Notes: generated by a model not told the origin, from the sequence alone. Numbered from the stretch's first letter, positions 1 to 9,189 are shown. The stretch is DNA of 64,000 nucleotides from Nitrogeniibacter sp050293885 (GCA_050293885.1 JBNKNO010000011.1:1-64000); one strand, 5' to 3'. Program-made: numbers and translations.

Positions 1-34
1 TTTCGGCCGCTGTCGAATGACTGCGGGTGTGGTT

Positions 35-937
35 TCAAGTCCGGAACAAGCGCGCCGCGGTGAGCAGCGTGGTGGCGTGGATGGCGACGGTGTCGGCGAT
101 GTCGTGCCCGTAGCCACCGGCCATGGCGATGGCGACCGGCACGCGGTGGTCGCGGCAGCGGGCCAGCACCATCTCGTCGCGTTTGGCGAGGCCCTCGCGG
201 GTGAGGGCGAGACGGCCGAGGCGGTCGCCTTCGAAGGGGTCGGCGCCAGCGAGGTAGATGATCAGCTCGGGGTCGAATTCAGTGAAGATTCTTTGCAGGG
301 CCTTGTCGAGTCGCGACAGGTATTCGGCGTCGCCAGTGCCGTCCGCCAGGCCGATATCGTGATGCGAGCGTTGCTTGCGGAAGGGGAAGTTCTTTTCGCC
401 GTGCAGGCTGAGCGTCCAGGTGTCGGGGTCGTGGCCGAGGATGTGGGCGGTGCCGTCGCCCTGATGCACGTCGCAGTCGACGATCGCGACGCGCTGGGCC
501 AACCCTTCGGCACGCAGCGCGAGGGTGGCGACGGCGGCGTCGTTGAAGACGCAGAAGCCGGCGCCGAAGTCGCGCCCGGCATGGTGGGTGCCGCCGGCCA
601 TGTTGGCCGCACAGCCGTCCGTGATGGCGCTGCGGCTGGCGGCCAGCGTGGCGCCGGCGGAGCGTCGCGAGCGCTCGACCATCTGCGGGCTCCACGGAAA
701 GCCGATGCGGCGTTGTTCGGCGGCATCGAGCGTGCCGTCGACGACGCGCTGCAAGTAGTTGGCGTCGTGGGCGCGCCGCAGTTCGGTGTCGCTGGCGGCG
801 TCCGGCACGCGGAAGTCGTCGGGCGCGAACACGCCGCTGTCCATGAGCTGCGCGCGCAGGCGGCTGTACTTTTCCATCGGAAAACGATGACCCGGCGGCA
901 GCGGCAGTACGAAGTGGTCGGCGTAGAAGAGCTTCAT
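35..937 (-). CDS. Histone deacetylase family protein (zinc amidohydrolase)
   Basis: A 300-residue protein of the arginase/deacetylase fold, the family that includes acetoin-utilisation protein AcuC and acetylpolyamine amidohydrolases. Visible family motifs are GGTHHA (about residue 128), the metal-binding stretch DCDVHQGDGTAH (about residue 154), AGADPFEGD (about residue 229) and a late GGYG containing the catalytic tyrosine. It should remove acyl groups from protein lysines or small amines in the cytoplasm; the substrate cannot be told from sequence. It is the last gene of a tight minus-strand run thioredoxin-folE-DUF1615-this gene, with only 7 bases between it and the DUF1615 stop. The ATG start has a weak ribosome binding site, so translation may depend on the upstream gene. 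Confidence 0.9.
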   Translation of the reverse strand: MKLFYADHFVLPLPPGHRFPMEKYSRLRAQLMDSGVFAPDDFRVPDAASDTELRRAHDANYLQRVVDGTLDAAEQRRIGFPWSPQMVERSRRSAGATLAASRSAITDGCAANMAGGTHHAGRDFGAGFCVFNDAAVATLALRAEGLAQRVAIVDCDVHQGDGTAHILGHDPDTWTLSLHGEKNFPFRKQRSHHDIGLADGTGDAEYLSRLDKALQRIFTEFDPELIIYLAGADPFEGDRLGRLALTREGLAKRDEMVLARCRDHRVPVAIAMAGGYGHDIADTVAIHATTLLTAARLFRT

Positions 938-944
938 GCCGGGC

Positions 945-2072
945 TCAGCGGGGCGCGCGGGCGAGGCAGGTGTTGTAGCGGCTCTCGACCCGCTGGGCGA
1001 ACCAACGGGTGGTCAGCTTGCGCGTGATCTTCGGGCTCTTGAGCAGGATGTCGGGGATCAACTGCCGCGGCACGTTGCCGTCGAGGCGTTTGTCGGCGAG
1101 GGCGAACACGCGCTGATAGAGGCGGGAGTCGGCGAAGTCGGCCGACTTCTCTTTCTCCAGATCGTTGCGAATCTGGCGCGGGCTCAGGTGCAGCGTGCCG
1201 CCGAGGGCGCGCACCGCGGCTTCGGTGTTGCTCACCGCCTCGCTCGGTCGACCGGATTCGTAGCGCAGCAGATCGCCGTCAGGGGCGAGCTTGCGGCCGC
1301 TCAGTCGCGCCACGGCGGACTGGAAACCGGCATTGCGGCTGCTGTAGCGGCCGGCGTTGAAGTCGGCAAAGCGGTAGCGCGGGTGCGGGTAGGCGGCAGG
1401 GTAATCGAGCAGATTGGCGATACCGAAGTAGAGGCCGCCACGGCGGGTGAACACTTCGTCGCGCACGCTGCCGTTGCGCGGGTAGGGATAGTGCCGCGCG
1501 CGCAGGTGATCTTCGGCGAAGCTGACGCTCACCTGCATCGGCCCGCCGGTGCGGATGGGGTTGAAGCCGGAGAACAATTCCTTGCCGAGTGGCAGCTCCG
1601 AGAGCATGTCGTTGAACAAGGTGTTCATTTCGCGCTCGGTGCGCAGCGCGGCGATGCGCCGCTCGTAGCTGCGGCCGTCGGGCGAGGACTTCTTGAGTGC
1701 GGCGGTGACCAGCAGCGAGGGGATCTTGTAGCGCGCCGCCCGCCCGTAGATCTCCTTGTTCACGATTTTCGGCAGCCCTGGCACGCGCGGGTCGGCCTGC
1801 CAGGTGGACTCCTGCTCGATGACCGCCATGGCGGCGCACAGATTGCTGGCAGTGGCGGGAATCTCCAGGGTGGCGAAGGCGGTGTCGATGTCTTGCGCCC
1901 AGCCGGCGCGAGCGGCGATGCCGGTCGGTAGCAGCGCCGAGGCGCCGAAGCGCGGTTCGGCGGGCGTCTGGCCCGGCATATCGGGCGAGGGGATCGATTG
2001 ATAGCCACTCTGGCAGCCCGCCAGCAGCAGGGCGGCGAACGCGGCCAAGGCCAGTCGTGTGAAACGTGTCAT
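945..2072 (-). CDS. DUF1615-family lipoprotein
   Basis: A 375-residue exported protein. The N-terminus is a lipoprotein signal: a basic start, an Ala/Leu-rich core and the lipobox LLAGC (Cys about residue 19), so it is probably anchored in a membrane facing the periplasm. The body (AMAVIEQESTWQADP, then a long alpha-helical region) matches my memory of DUF1615 proteins, which are widespread in proteobacteria and have no established function. The EQEST segment recalls the catalytic Glu of lytic transglycosylase folds, but this is only a resemblance. It lies 14 bases downstream of folE and 7 upstream of the deacetylase-like gene in the same direction. Confidence 0.8.
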   Translation of the reverse strand: MTRFTRLALAAFAALLLAGCQSGYQSIPSPDMPGQTPAEPRFGASALLPTGIAARAGWAQDIDTAFATLEIPATASNLCAAMAVIEQESTWQADPRVPGLPKIVNKEIYGRAARYKIPSLLVTAALKKSSPDGRSYERRIAALRTEREMNTLFNDMLSELPLGKELFSGFNPIRTGGPMQVSVSFAEDHLRARHYPYPRNGSVRDEVFTRRGGLYFGIANLLDYPAAYPHPRYRFADFNAGRYSSRNAGFQSAVARLSGRKLAPDGDLLRYESGRPSEAVSNTEAAVRALGGTLHLSPRQIRNDLEKEKSADFADSRLYQRVFALADKRLDGNVPRQLIPDILLKSPKITRKLTTRWFAQRVESRYNTCLARAPR

Positions 2073-2086
2073 TCGGTGTGGGCGTG

Positions 2087-2719
2087 TCAGCGCTCGGAAG
2101 GCCCGATGGCGCGCATGAATTCGGCGCGGGTCTGGGCGTCGTGTTCAAAGCTGCCGGCAAAGGCCTGCGTGATCACGCGCTCGTCGCCGCGGCGGTCTTC
2201 GCCCAGCAGCAGACACAGTTGCTCGGCCTCGATCACGCACGCGGCGCCGGCCGCCTTGCCGTGCGTGACCAGCGCGTCGGCGATGTCGCGGGTCATCCAT
2301 TCCTGATAGGTGAAGCGGTGGCCGATGGCGTCGACCATGCGGGCGATGCGGCCGAAGCCATGCAGCCGGCCGCCGGGCAGGTAGGCTACGTGGGCCACGC
2401 CGCGAAACGGCACCAGGTGATGCGGGCACACGCCGTGCACGGCAATGCCGCGAATCACCACCATGTCGCGGCGCGGGTCGTCGAAGCCGTCGCCGAGTGC
2501 TTCGGCGGGGTCGAGATCGTAGCCGCCGAGCAGGCGGCGTTGCCACAGTTCGCGCACGCGGCCGATGGTGCGGCCGGTGTGCGGGCCGTCGGCGGAGACG
2601 CCGCAGGCGCGCAGCAGATCGCCAACGGCACGTTCGAAGGCGACCGGGTCGAACTCACCCTCGCGGGCGATGCCGATACCGCGCCGTGGCGCAGGAGCGT
2701 GATGGCAATCGTCGGACAT
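2087..2719 (-). CDS. folE: GTP cyclohydrolase I
   Basis: A 210-residue enzyme converting GTP to 7,8-dihydroneopterin triphosphate, the first step of folate and pterin synthesis. The zinc site is visible as HGVCPHH (about residue 104) plus the later Cys in EAEQLC (about residue 166), and the core GRLHGFGRIARMVD is typical. The usual EAEHLCMTMRG motif is altered (EAEQLCLLLG), and the N-terminus is shorter than in E. coli FolE, so this is a divergent copy that could serve a side pathway. It lies 44 bases downstream of a thioredoxin gene and 14 upstream of the DUF1615 lipoprotein, in one apparent minus-strand operon. Confidence 0.9.
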   Translation of the reverse strand: MSDDCHHAPAPRRGIGIAREGEFDPVAFERAVGDLLRACGVSADGPHTGRTIGRVRELWQRRLLGGYDLDPAEALGDGFDDPRRDMVVIRGIAVHGVCPHHLVPFRGVAHVAYLPGGRLHGFGRIARMVDAIGHRFTYQEWMTRDIADALVTHGKAAGAACVIEAEQLCLLLGEDRRGDERVITQAFAGSFEHDAQTRAEFMRAIGPSER

Positions 2720-2763
2720 GTGAACTCCGGTTCGGGTAACGCCCCGATGGTACCGGAAAGGGG

Positions 2764-3162
2764 TCAGCCGGCGCGTGCCGCGAGCAGCGTGCGCAGCGAG
2801 GGCAATTCTTCCGCGCCCTCCACCGGCAGGTGGTAAGCACCGTGCTCGAACAGGCTTTCCAATGCGCGCTGCAGATGCGTGTGATACGGCAGCATGGGGC
2901 CGAAAAAGCGGATCGCGTCGCCTTGCATCACGAACAGGGTGGGGAAGTTTTCGACGTCCACGTCATCGGCCCAGTCGGCGTGGGTTTCGATATCCACCCA
3001 GAAGAACGCCGCCTGCGGAAACTGCGCCGCCATGGCCTCGAAGCCCGGTTGGTACTCGCGGCAAGTGCCGCACCAGTCGGCGCACAGACAGGCCACCAGC
3101 CACTCGTGGTCGAGGGCGGCATGGGCGTCGGCAGGGGTGTCGAGATCGAAGACAGGGGGCAT
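2764..3162 (-). CDS. Thioredoxin-family protein
   Basis: A 132-residue cytoplasmic thioredoxin-fold protein. The active site is WCGTC (about residue 31), differing from the classic WCGPC, and the cis-proline loop is NFPTLFV (about residue 73). No signal peptide is seen. I chose the ATG at 3162 because the longer reading upstream adds a stretch with no thioredoxin similarity and would run over the divergent promoter region. Role: probable thiol-disulfide exchange; no specific partner can be named. It heads the minus-strand run that continues with folE. Confidence 0.85.
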   Translation of the reverse strand: MPPVFDLDTPADAHAALDHEWLVACLCADWCGTCREYQPGFEAMAAQFPQAAFFWVDIETHADWADDVDVENFPTLFVMQGDAIRFFGPMLPYHTHLQRALESLFEHGAYHLPVEGAEELPSLRTLLAARAG

Positions 3163-3271
3163 GGTGCGGTACGGAAACGAGGCTTGATTGCTTATACCGT
3201 ATCCGTCCGTTCGTCGCCATGCGCGCGTGCTGCTCGCCTTGGTGCGAAAGCCGGCGTATCGTGGCGCCGCC

Positions 3272-4444
3272 ATGCTTGTGCTCGACCGTTTCCTCGCGCT
3301 GCAGACCGTGCTCGATACGCACGAGGATCTGTGGCGGCCGCAGCCTTTTCGCGGCCGGGCCTTGGCGTGGCGTGCGCAGCGTCCCGCGTTGGCCGAGGCC
3401 GTCGATGCCTTGAGTGCGGCCGAGGTGGCCGTTCTGGAAGGCGATCAAGCCACCTTGCAGGCGTGGATCGTGCAACAGGTGCCGACGCTGGCGGAACTCC
3501 CCTGGCTCACGACCTTGCCCGAGTTGCCGTGGCGAGCGCTGGCACCGGCCGGCGCGCATTTCGACTGGAGCATTCCCGGGCGCAAGCGCGCGCAGATCGA
3601 AGCGTTTGCCGGGCATCTGACGTGCAATGGCGCGCCGTTGCTGGAGTGGTGCGCCGGCAAAGGGCATCTGGGGCGACGCCTTGCGGCGGCCGATGGCGTG
3701 GCCGTGACCAGCCTGGAGATCGACCCGGCGCTCGTCCGGATGTGCGACGCGCTGGCCAGTCGCGCCGGCGTCGAACAACAGGCGGTGTGCGCCGATGCGC
3801 TGACGCCGGCGTCGCGACAGCATGTTCGAGACCGCCACGTGGTGGCCCTGCATGCCTGCGGCGAACTGCATCGCACGCTGGTGCGCCATGCCGACGCCGA
3901 TGCGGCGCACGGCTACAGCATTGCGCCGTGTTGTTATTACCGTGGCGCGGGCGACGACTATCGGGCCATGTCGTCAGCGGCCACCTTGGCGCTCGACGCG
4001 AACGCCCTGCGCCTGGCGGTGACGGAAACGGTCACCGCCGCCGCGCGCGATCGCCGGCGCCAGGCGCGTGATCAGGCGTTCAAGCTGGGGTTCGTTGCCT
4101 TGCGCGAAGCGCTCACGGGGGAGATGGGCCGCCGTTTTCGGCCGGTGCCGTCGGCCTGGTCCGCCGCCGGCTTCGCGTCGTTTTGCCGGCAGTTGGCGGC
4201 GCGGGAGCAGGTCGCGCTGCCCGCGCGCTTCGACGCGCACGAGTGGGAAGCGATCGGTTGGCGGCGGCGAGACGAAGTGGCGCGCGATTCACTCGTGCGC
4301 CATGCGCTGCGCCGGGCGCTGGAACTTTGGCTTGCGGGTGACCTGGCCTTGGCCTTGATGGCGGCCGGATTTGATGTGCGTATGGGGTGCTTCTGCCCGA
4401 GCGCGCTGACCCCGCGCAACATTCTCATCGACGCGCGGCGTTAG
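3272..4444 (+). CDS. SAM-dependent methyltransferase (METTL25/RRNAD1-like)
   Basis: About 390 residues. The S-adenosylmethionine site is visible as LEWCAGKGHLGRRLA (about residue 124), followed by ALHACGEL and IAPCCYY motifs. The GKGHL and CCYY combination resembles the METTL25/RRNAD1 methyltransferase group more than rRNA adenine dimethylases. Substrate unknown. The ATG at 3272 is preferred over a TTG at 3188, because the extra N-terminal residues are not family-like. It is divergent from the thioredoxin gene (110 bases between) and ends 16 bases before the convergent DUF302 gene. Confidence 0.8.
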   Translation: MLVLDRFLALQTVLDTHEDLWRPQPFRGRALAWRAQRPALAEAVDALSAAEVAVLEGDQATLQAWIVQQVPTLAELPWLTTLPELPWRALAPAGAHFDWSIPGRKRAQIEAFAGHLTCNGAPLLEWCAGKGHLGRRLAAADGVAVTSLEIDPALVRMCDALASRAGVEQQAVCADALTPASRQHVRDRHVVALHACGELHRTLVRHADADAAHGYSIAPCCYYRGAGDDYRAMSSAATLALDANALRLAVTETVTAAARDRRRQARDQAFKLGFVALREALTGEMGRRFRPVPSAWSAAGFASFCRQLAAREQVALPARFDAHEWEAIGWRRRDEVARDSLVRHALRRALELWLAGDLALALMAAGFDVRMGCFCPSALTPRNILIDARR

Positions 4445-4460
4445 CGCGAATCCACGCCAC

Positions 4461-4925
4461 TCACATCGACGCACTGTCGGCGGTTTCGTCCACGATCTTC
4501 TGCAGCAGGCTGTTGGCGGCTTTTCGCCCCGGCGTATCGCCAGGCAGCCGACGCCAGGCCAGATAGACCGCCTTGGGGTCGTCCGGGACGCGATAGATGG
4601 CGATGCTCATCGGGCAATAGACGATGTTGTGCGGATCTTCGGCGGCCAGGATGGCACCGACGCGGATGCTGCAAAAGGAGAGAATCTCGCCGTCGAGCAA
4701 CAAGTCTGGCCGGTGGCCCAGGTCCTTCGCCGTGCGCGCCAGCACCTTGGCCGCTTCGTGCCGCGCAGAGATGTTCAGCCCCTGGTTCTGGATGGCGATT
4801 TCCAGCGATTCGAGCGCGATCTGGTACTCAGCGCCGGCGATGCGCAGTTTGCGATTGATGTCGTCGGCATGCGCGCTCGCACACACTAGAAGCAGGCTTA
4901 GGCCCAGGGCGCGGAAGAACCCCAT
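4461..4925 (-). CDS. DUF302-family exported protein
   Basis: A 154-residue protein with a clear signal peptide (basic start, Leu-rich core, cleavage near AHA-DD about residue 19). The body contains the DUF302-like segments IALESLEIAIQNQGL and DPHNIVYCPMSIAIY. DUF302 proteins are small alpha/beta proteins often found near sulfur or redox genes; their biochemical role is not settled. The start was set at the ATG at 4925, where the signal peptide begins; the longer reading adds 23 unlikely residues. It is convergent with the methyltransferase and downstream of the RNA helicase. Confidence 0.75.
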   Translation of the reverse strand: MGFFRALGLSLLLVCASAHADDINRKLRIAGAEYQIALESLEIAIQNQGLNISARHEAAKVLARTAKDLGHRPDLLLDGEILSFCSIRVGAILAAEDPHNIVYCPMSIAIYRVPDDPKAVYLAWRRLPGDTPGRKAANSLLQKIVDETADSASM

Positions 4926-5012
4926 CGGCGTGTCTCCGAAGACCGGGGGTTGCCCCGGTTCCAATCTCTCTTGAGGCCCGCATTGTGCCAGCACCTGCGG
5001 GCCGAGGGGAGA

Positions 5013-6827
5013 TTACGAGGCCTTTTTCTTCTTGAACGCCGGCTTGTCGTCGTTCTTCTTGGGCTTTGCCTTGGGCTTGGCTTTGAACGGCGGCTTCTTG
5101 CCGGCCGGGGCCAGATTGCCACGACGTCCGCCCGTGCGCTCGCGGCCGCCTTCGGCTTCGGTGGCCAAGCGGATCTTGATCGGTACCTGACACACGCGCG
5201 TGCGCTGCAGCGCGTTCATCACCTCGTCGGGCAGGTTGCCCGGCAGTTCGACGACGCTGTATTCCTCGAACAGGTTGATCTGTCCGATGTCCTTGCCGTC
5301 GATGCCGCCTTCGTTGGCAATGGCGCCGACGATTTCCTTCGGCGTGACGCCGTGGGCACGGCCGACCTCGATGCGAAAGCGCGCCAGCTGGCCGTCGCTG
5401 TAGGCGCGGCGACGGGTGAGGATTTCGTCGCGGTTTTCGCGCGGCGCCTTGGGCGCCTTGCTGTCGCGGTTGGCATCCGGGATGTCGGGCCACGCCTGGG
5501 CATCGAGCTGCAACGGGCGTTCGCGCTGGGCGATGAACGCCAGTGCGCCGGCGATGGAATGGGCCTTGACGTCATGCTCGTCGCGCAGTTGCCCGACCAG
5601 TTCGTTGAAGAAGAACAGGTCTTCGTTCTCGATGACCTCGAGAATCTGCTGCTTGAACTGGGAGACGCGACGTTCGGTGACATCGTGACGGGTCGGCAGC
5701 TTGAGCGGTTCGATCTTCTGCCGCGTGGCGCGCTCGATGGTCTTGAGCATGCGCACTTCGCGCGGTGTCACGAACAGGATGGCGTTGCCCTGACGACCGG
5801 CGCGGCCGGTGCGGCCGATACGGTGCACGTAGGCTTCGGTGTCGTAGGGGATGTCGTAGTTGATGACGTGGCTGACGCGCGGCACGTCGATGCCACGGGC
5901 GGCCACGTCGGTGGCCACCACGATGTCCAGATGGCCGCTCTTGAGCTGGCCGATGACGCGTTCGCGCAGGCCCTGGGTCATGTCGCCGTTGAGTGCGCCG
6001 ACGGCAAAGCCACGTGCTTCGAGGCGGGTGGCCAGATCGTCGGTTGCCACCTTGGTGCGCACGAACACGATGGCCGCGTCGAAGTCTTCTTCCGCTTCGA
6101 GAATGCGGGTCAGGGCGTCGAGTTTCTTGTTGCCATGCACCGTGAGGCTGCGCTGGGTGATGGCGGCAACGGTGGTGGTCGCCGACTTGATCTTCACTTC
6201 CTTGGGGTTGCGCAGGTGTTTGTGCGCGACGCGGCGGATGACATCCGGCATGGTGGCCGAGAACAGGGCGGTCTGGCGGGATTCGGGCGTGTGCTCGAGA
6301 ATCCAGGTGACGTCGTCGATGAAGCCCATGCGCAGCATCTCGTCGGCTTCGTCGAGCACCAGCAGGCGCAGGTCGCTCAGATCGAGGGACTTGCGTTTGA
6401 GGTGATCCATGACGCGACCCGGCGTGCCGACAATCACCTGCGCGCCGCGCGACAGCTGGCGCAGCTGCACCACCATGCTCTGGCCACCGTAGAGCGGCAC
6501 CACGTGGAAGTCGCGCAGGTAGCGGGCGTACTTCTGGAAGGCTTCTGCCACCTGAATCGCCAGTTCGCGCGTCGGCGCGAGCACGAGTACCTGCGGCTTG
6601 CGGCTGCTGGCGTCGATTCGCTGCAGCGCGGGAAGCGCAAAAGCGGCGGTCTTGCCGGTGCCGGTCTGTGCTTCGCCCAGCAGGTCGCTACCGGCGAGCA
6701 GGTGTGGAATGCACTCGGCCTGAATGGGGGAGGGGGTCTCGTAACCGACGTCGGACAGTGCGGTCAGGATGGGCGCGGACAGCGCGAGATCGGCAAATGT
6801 GATGCCGGCAACGGACTCTTGGGACAT
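5013..6827 (-). CDS. DEAD-box ATP-dependent RNA helicase (DeaD/CsdA type)
   Basis: A 604-residue RNA helicase. Motifs in order: Q motif near the N-terminus, Walker A AQTGTGKT (about residue 58), PTRELA, TPGR, DEAD (about residue 164), SAT, and motif VI RIGRTGRAGR (about residue 340). After the two RecA domains comes a DbpA-type RNA-binding domain (about residues 480-560) and a Lys-rich tail ending KKKKAS. This is the layout of DeaD/CsdA, which unwinds RNA in ribosome assembly and at low temperature. The leader contains an 8-bp inverted repeat (6854-6874), possibly a regulatory hairpin. Confidence 0.93.
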   Translation of the reverse strand: MSQESVAGITFADLALSAPILTALSDVGYETPSPIQAECIPHLLAGSDLLGEAQTGTGKTAAFALPALQRIDASSRKPQVLVLAPTRELAIQVAEAFQKYARYLRDFHVVPLYGGQSMVVQLRQLSRGAQVIVGTPGRVMDHLKRKSLDLSDLRLLVLDEADEMLRMGFIDDVTWILEHTPESRQTALFSATMPDVIRRVAHKHLRNPKEVKIKSATTTVAAITQRSLTVHGNKKLDALTRILEAEEDFDAAIVFVRTKVATDDLATRLEARGFAVGALNGDMTQGLRERVIGQLKSGHLDIVVATDVAARGIDVPRVSHVINYDIPYDTEAYVHRIGRTGRAGRQGNAILFVTPREVRMLKTIERATRQKIEPLKLPTRHDVTERRVSQFKQQILEVIENEDLFFFNELVGQLRDEHDVKAHSIAGALAFIAQRERPLQLDAQAWPDIPDANRDSKAPKAPRENRDEILTRRRAYSDGQLARFRIEVGRAHGVTPKEIVGAIANEGGIDGKDIGQINLFEEYSVVELPGNLPDEVMNALQRTRVCQVPIKIRLATEAEGGRERTGGRRGNLAPAGKKPPFKAKPKAKPKKNDDKPAFKKKKAS

Positions 6828-6853
6828 GAAGGCAACCTGCGGTAAAAATGTGC

Positions 6854-6874
6854 GGCCGCAACAAATTTGCGGCC
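6854..6874 (-). promoter_or_regulatory. Hairpin in the leader of the helicase gene
   Basis: Perfect 8-bp arms GGCCGCAA and TTGCGGCC separated by 5 bases, 27 bases upstream of the helicase ATG. It has no T-run, so it is not an intrinsic terminator for this strand. It could be a leader hairpin affecting translation or stability, or an operator. The structure is seen; its role is inferred. Confidence 0.45.
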
Positions 6875-6948
6875 AACCCGCGAGTATCCGCCTTATCTGC
6901 CCGAAAAGAAAGGCTTATTTGCCGCGGGGCGCCCAACGGGGCGAAATG

Positions 6949-7299
6949 TCATTGACGACGACACATCAGCCCGATCAAGGCCAGCGTGGCGAGGGCCATG
7001 CCGTAGGCGCCGGCCGGAGTGTCCGCTTCGCGCGTGGCGGCCGGTGATGAACTGACCGTCACGCGCGCTTCGTCAGCCGCGGTGGGTTTGTGTGGGCCCA
7101 CAGGCGGCGCGCCGGTCTTGTCGGGAATGGCCGAGACGTCGAAGGCGATCGTGGTGAGGCCGTTTGCGTTCGGCGGTGTTTCGCGGGCGTTCGGTGCCGC
7201 AACGGGGAGGCGGATCGGGGTGGGAGTGCTGTTGGTGACTGCCATCGCCGCGCTTGTGGCGCTCAGAAGCAGTGCGGTAACCAGGATGCGGCGCAGCAT
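6949..7299 (-). CDS. Small exported protein with a PEP-CTERM-like C-terminus
   Basis: A 116-residue protein of unknown function. It has an N-terminal signal peptide (LRRILVTALLLSATSAAMA), a Pro/Thr/Ala-rich low-complexity middle, and a C-terminal hydrophobic helix followed by arginines (GMALATLALIGLMCRRQ). The end looks like an exosortase-type sorting signal, but the Pro-Glu-Pro triplet is missing. The start was placed at the ATG at 7299, because the signal peptide begins there. It is single-standing between the helicase and the OpgC-like gene. Function is unknown; the sorting-signal idea is inference. Confidence 0.6.
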   Translation of the reverse strand: MLRRILVTALLLSATSAAMAVTNSTPTPIRLPVAAPNARETPPNANGLTTIAFDVSAIPDKTGAPPVGPHKPTAADEARVTVSSSPAATREADTPAGAYGMALATLALIGLMCRRQ

Positions 7300-7531
7300 G
7301 CTATTGCTCCGGAAAGATGTTCGGTTGCGTGTGCTTATGCCGTATAGATTAACGCAATGCCTGTTCCGGTTTGTATTCAATTGAAATCAAATGTCATTAA
7401 TTTGCCGCGCGGCAGAGCGTCATGTTTCGGCGCGGACTTGCTGGAAATGTTGCGTTGCAATGACGGTGTTGCCGCGGGTGGTGATGCGCGCGCAACACTG
7501 ACGATGCGCCCGAATCGCGCATGCCCGGGTG

Positions 7532-8713
7532 TCAAGCGGCGGGCGCGGCGGCGCGTACGCGCCGCATCAGCAGCGACGGGCGATGACGGGCAAGCCCTGC
7601 GACCGTCCATAGTGCGGAGAAGGTGATGGCGAGAAGGGTTGCGTCGATCCAGTAGGGACGGTCGCGGATTTCGTCCCCGGCGATGCCCAGCACCAGCATG
7701 ACCACCACGGCATGGGTGCAGAACACCGGCAATGCGGCGCGGCCGAGTATTTGCAAGGGCGCCCACATCGGCGATGGTGTGTTGCCGCGCGGGCCGAAGC
7801 GCATCACGAGCACCAGCAGCACGAACGCGTTGAGCCAGCGCAGCGGGCCCATGTGCCATTTGTCGAACAACGGGTTAAGCGCGTCGTGGCCGGGGAAGGG
7901 GATCTGCCCGACCCCGTGACGCCAGACAAGGCCGGTCAGTGCGATCAGCGCGGCGACGGCAATCAGCGTGCGTGGCCAGGTGGCCGGCCGCGGTTGCCAG
8001 CCTCCGGCCAGGGCCGAGCCCATGGCCAGACCGCCGATCCACACCGCTTGCCAGCCGAGCAGGTCAAAGGCGCCGAGCGCCGCACGCGGGATCGGCAATT
8101 GCAGCGCACCGGCAAGCCCGTCATAGGCCAGACCGCCCAAACCCGCCTGGGCGGCCAGCCACAGCAGCAGGCTGATGGCGAAGATGCCTCCCCAGCCCCG
8201 GCGCGCGCCGGTCGCGAGGATGTCGCCGGAGGCGAGCAGGAAGATCACGTACATGGGCAGGATGTCGAGCAGGCCCGGCTGATGCACCAGGGCCACGGCG
8301 CCCAGCACGGCGGTGGTCGGGTCGGTGTTGAAAAACCACATCATGCCGGGCAGGGGGCCTTTGTCGGGGACGATGCCGGTATGCGGCAGGATGCCGAACA
8401 GCACGGCAAGCAATCCCAGGTGGCAGGCATAAACGACGCCGGCTCGACGCCACAGGGCTCGTCGGATGCCGCTGCGCCCCAACTGCGGCAGACGGCGACC
8501 ATGCACGCGACCGACCAGCATGGCCGACAGAAATACGAAACCGAAGGCTGCCGAGACGAAACCGAAGGGCTGGCCCATGGGCTCGGTCAGCCGGGTCGGG
8601 AGGTGGGTCAGTGTCATCAGCACCAGCATGAGACCGCGCAGGGCATCGAGTTGCCACAGGCGATTTGCGGCGGGTGAGGCGGTGGCGCCGGGTAAGGCGG
8701 AGACGGCATTCAT
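7532..8713 (-). CDS. OpgC-domain membrane protein
   Basis: About 393 residues, mostly hydrophobic, with roughly ten membrane segments. The N-terminal LDALRGLMLVLMTLTHLP and FVFLSAMLVGR segments match the OpgC family, integral membrane acyltransferase-like proteins known for succinylating osmoregulated periplasmic glucans. No opgGH genes are visible nearby, so the substrate is open. The reading frame stays open upstream to 9223, but that extension has no membrane or family character; the ATG at 8713 starts just before the conserved RLWQLDALRG, so I used it. Confidence 0.8.
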   Translation of the reverse strand: MNAVSALPGATASPAANRLWQLDALRGLMLVLMTLTHLPTRLTEPMGQPFGFVSAAFGFVFLSAMLVGRVHGRRLPQLGRSGIRRALWRRAGVVYACHLGLLAVLFGILPHTGIVPDKGPLPGMMWFFNTDPTTAVLGAVALVHQPGLLDILPMYVIFLLASGDILATGARRGWGGIFAISLLLWLAAQAGLGGLAYDGLAGALQLPIPRAALGAFDLLGWQAVWIGGLAMGSALAGGWQPRPATWPRTLIAVAALIALTGLVWRHGVGQIPFPGHDALNPLFDKWHMGPLRWLNAFVLLVLVMRFGPRGNTPSPMWAPLQILGRAALPVFCTHAVVVMLVLGIAGDEIRDRPYWIDATLLAITFSALWTVAGLARHRPSLLMRRVRAAAPAA

Positions 8714-8868
8714 GCGCAAGGTCAACCCCAGAGAAGCGGGCCCGGATCGGGTGAGCGCAATGTAGTCGATCGCCGCGGTGGCGCGGGTGTGCAGTTGTAA
8801 TGAAACATGTTGGCTGCGTGGAAGGCAATCGCGGCGCACGGCCTGACTTTCGGGCGATCGAGACAGGC

Positions 8869-8894
8869 AAAAAAAAGGCGCCTGACGGCGCCTT
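8869..8894 (-). terminator. Intrinsic terminator (minus strand)
   Basis: Read on the minus strand: an 8-bp GC-rich stem AAGGCGCC/GGCGCCTT with a 4-base loop followed by a run of T. It sits about 300 bases downstream of another minus-strand terminator (9190-9213), so it either backs that one up or ends a short unseen transcript between them. Confidence 0.75.
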
Positions 8895-9189
8895 AAGTGC
8901 AACGAGGAGAAGTACAACAATCGCGCCGCACGCGGCGGCAACAGATTGAGCGAACACTCAGGGGCATCGACGACAAGCTCGCAGGAGCCTGCGCTGATGT
9001 TGATCCCTGCCAGTGGTACTGCCATTTGCGTGCCAGTTGCTCGGTGAAGGGAATGGAAGCGCGTCGGCAAGGGGATTTGGGCTGATTGGCGCTGGATCAT
9101 GGTGTTGCGCAGGACTGCGCCCGAGTGTGTCGGCTCGACACACTCGGCTTGAAAGATGTTCCACTTTTCAACAGTGCGTATGACAAGCG
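8895..9189. other. Gene-free stretch between two terminators, with a 12-bp palindrome
   Basis: No convincing gene on either strand. The main structure is a perfect 12-bp inverted repeat at 9121-9132 and 9136-9147 around a 3-base loop (core CGAGTGTGTCG). It has no T-run on either side, so it is not a standard terminator. Because the interval is bounded on both sides by minus-strand terminators, a small RNA between them is possible but unproven. Confidence 0.4.

Noticed and set aside
1..34. A feature in the first 34 bases
   Set aside because: Too short to support anything; the stop codon of the deacetylase-like gene follows directly.
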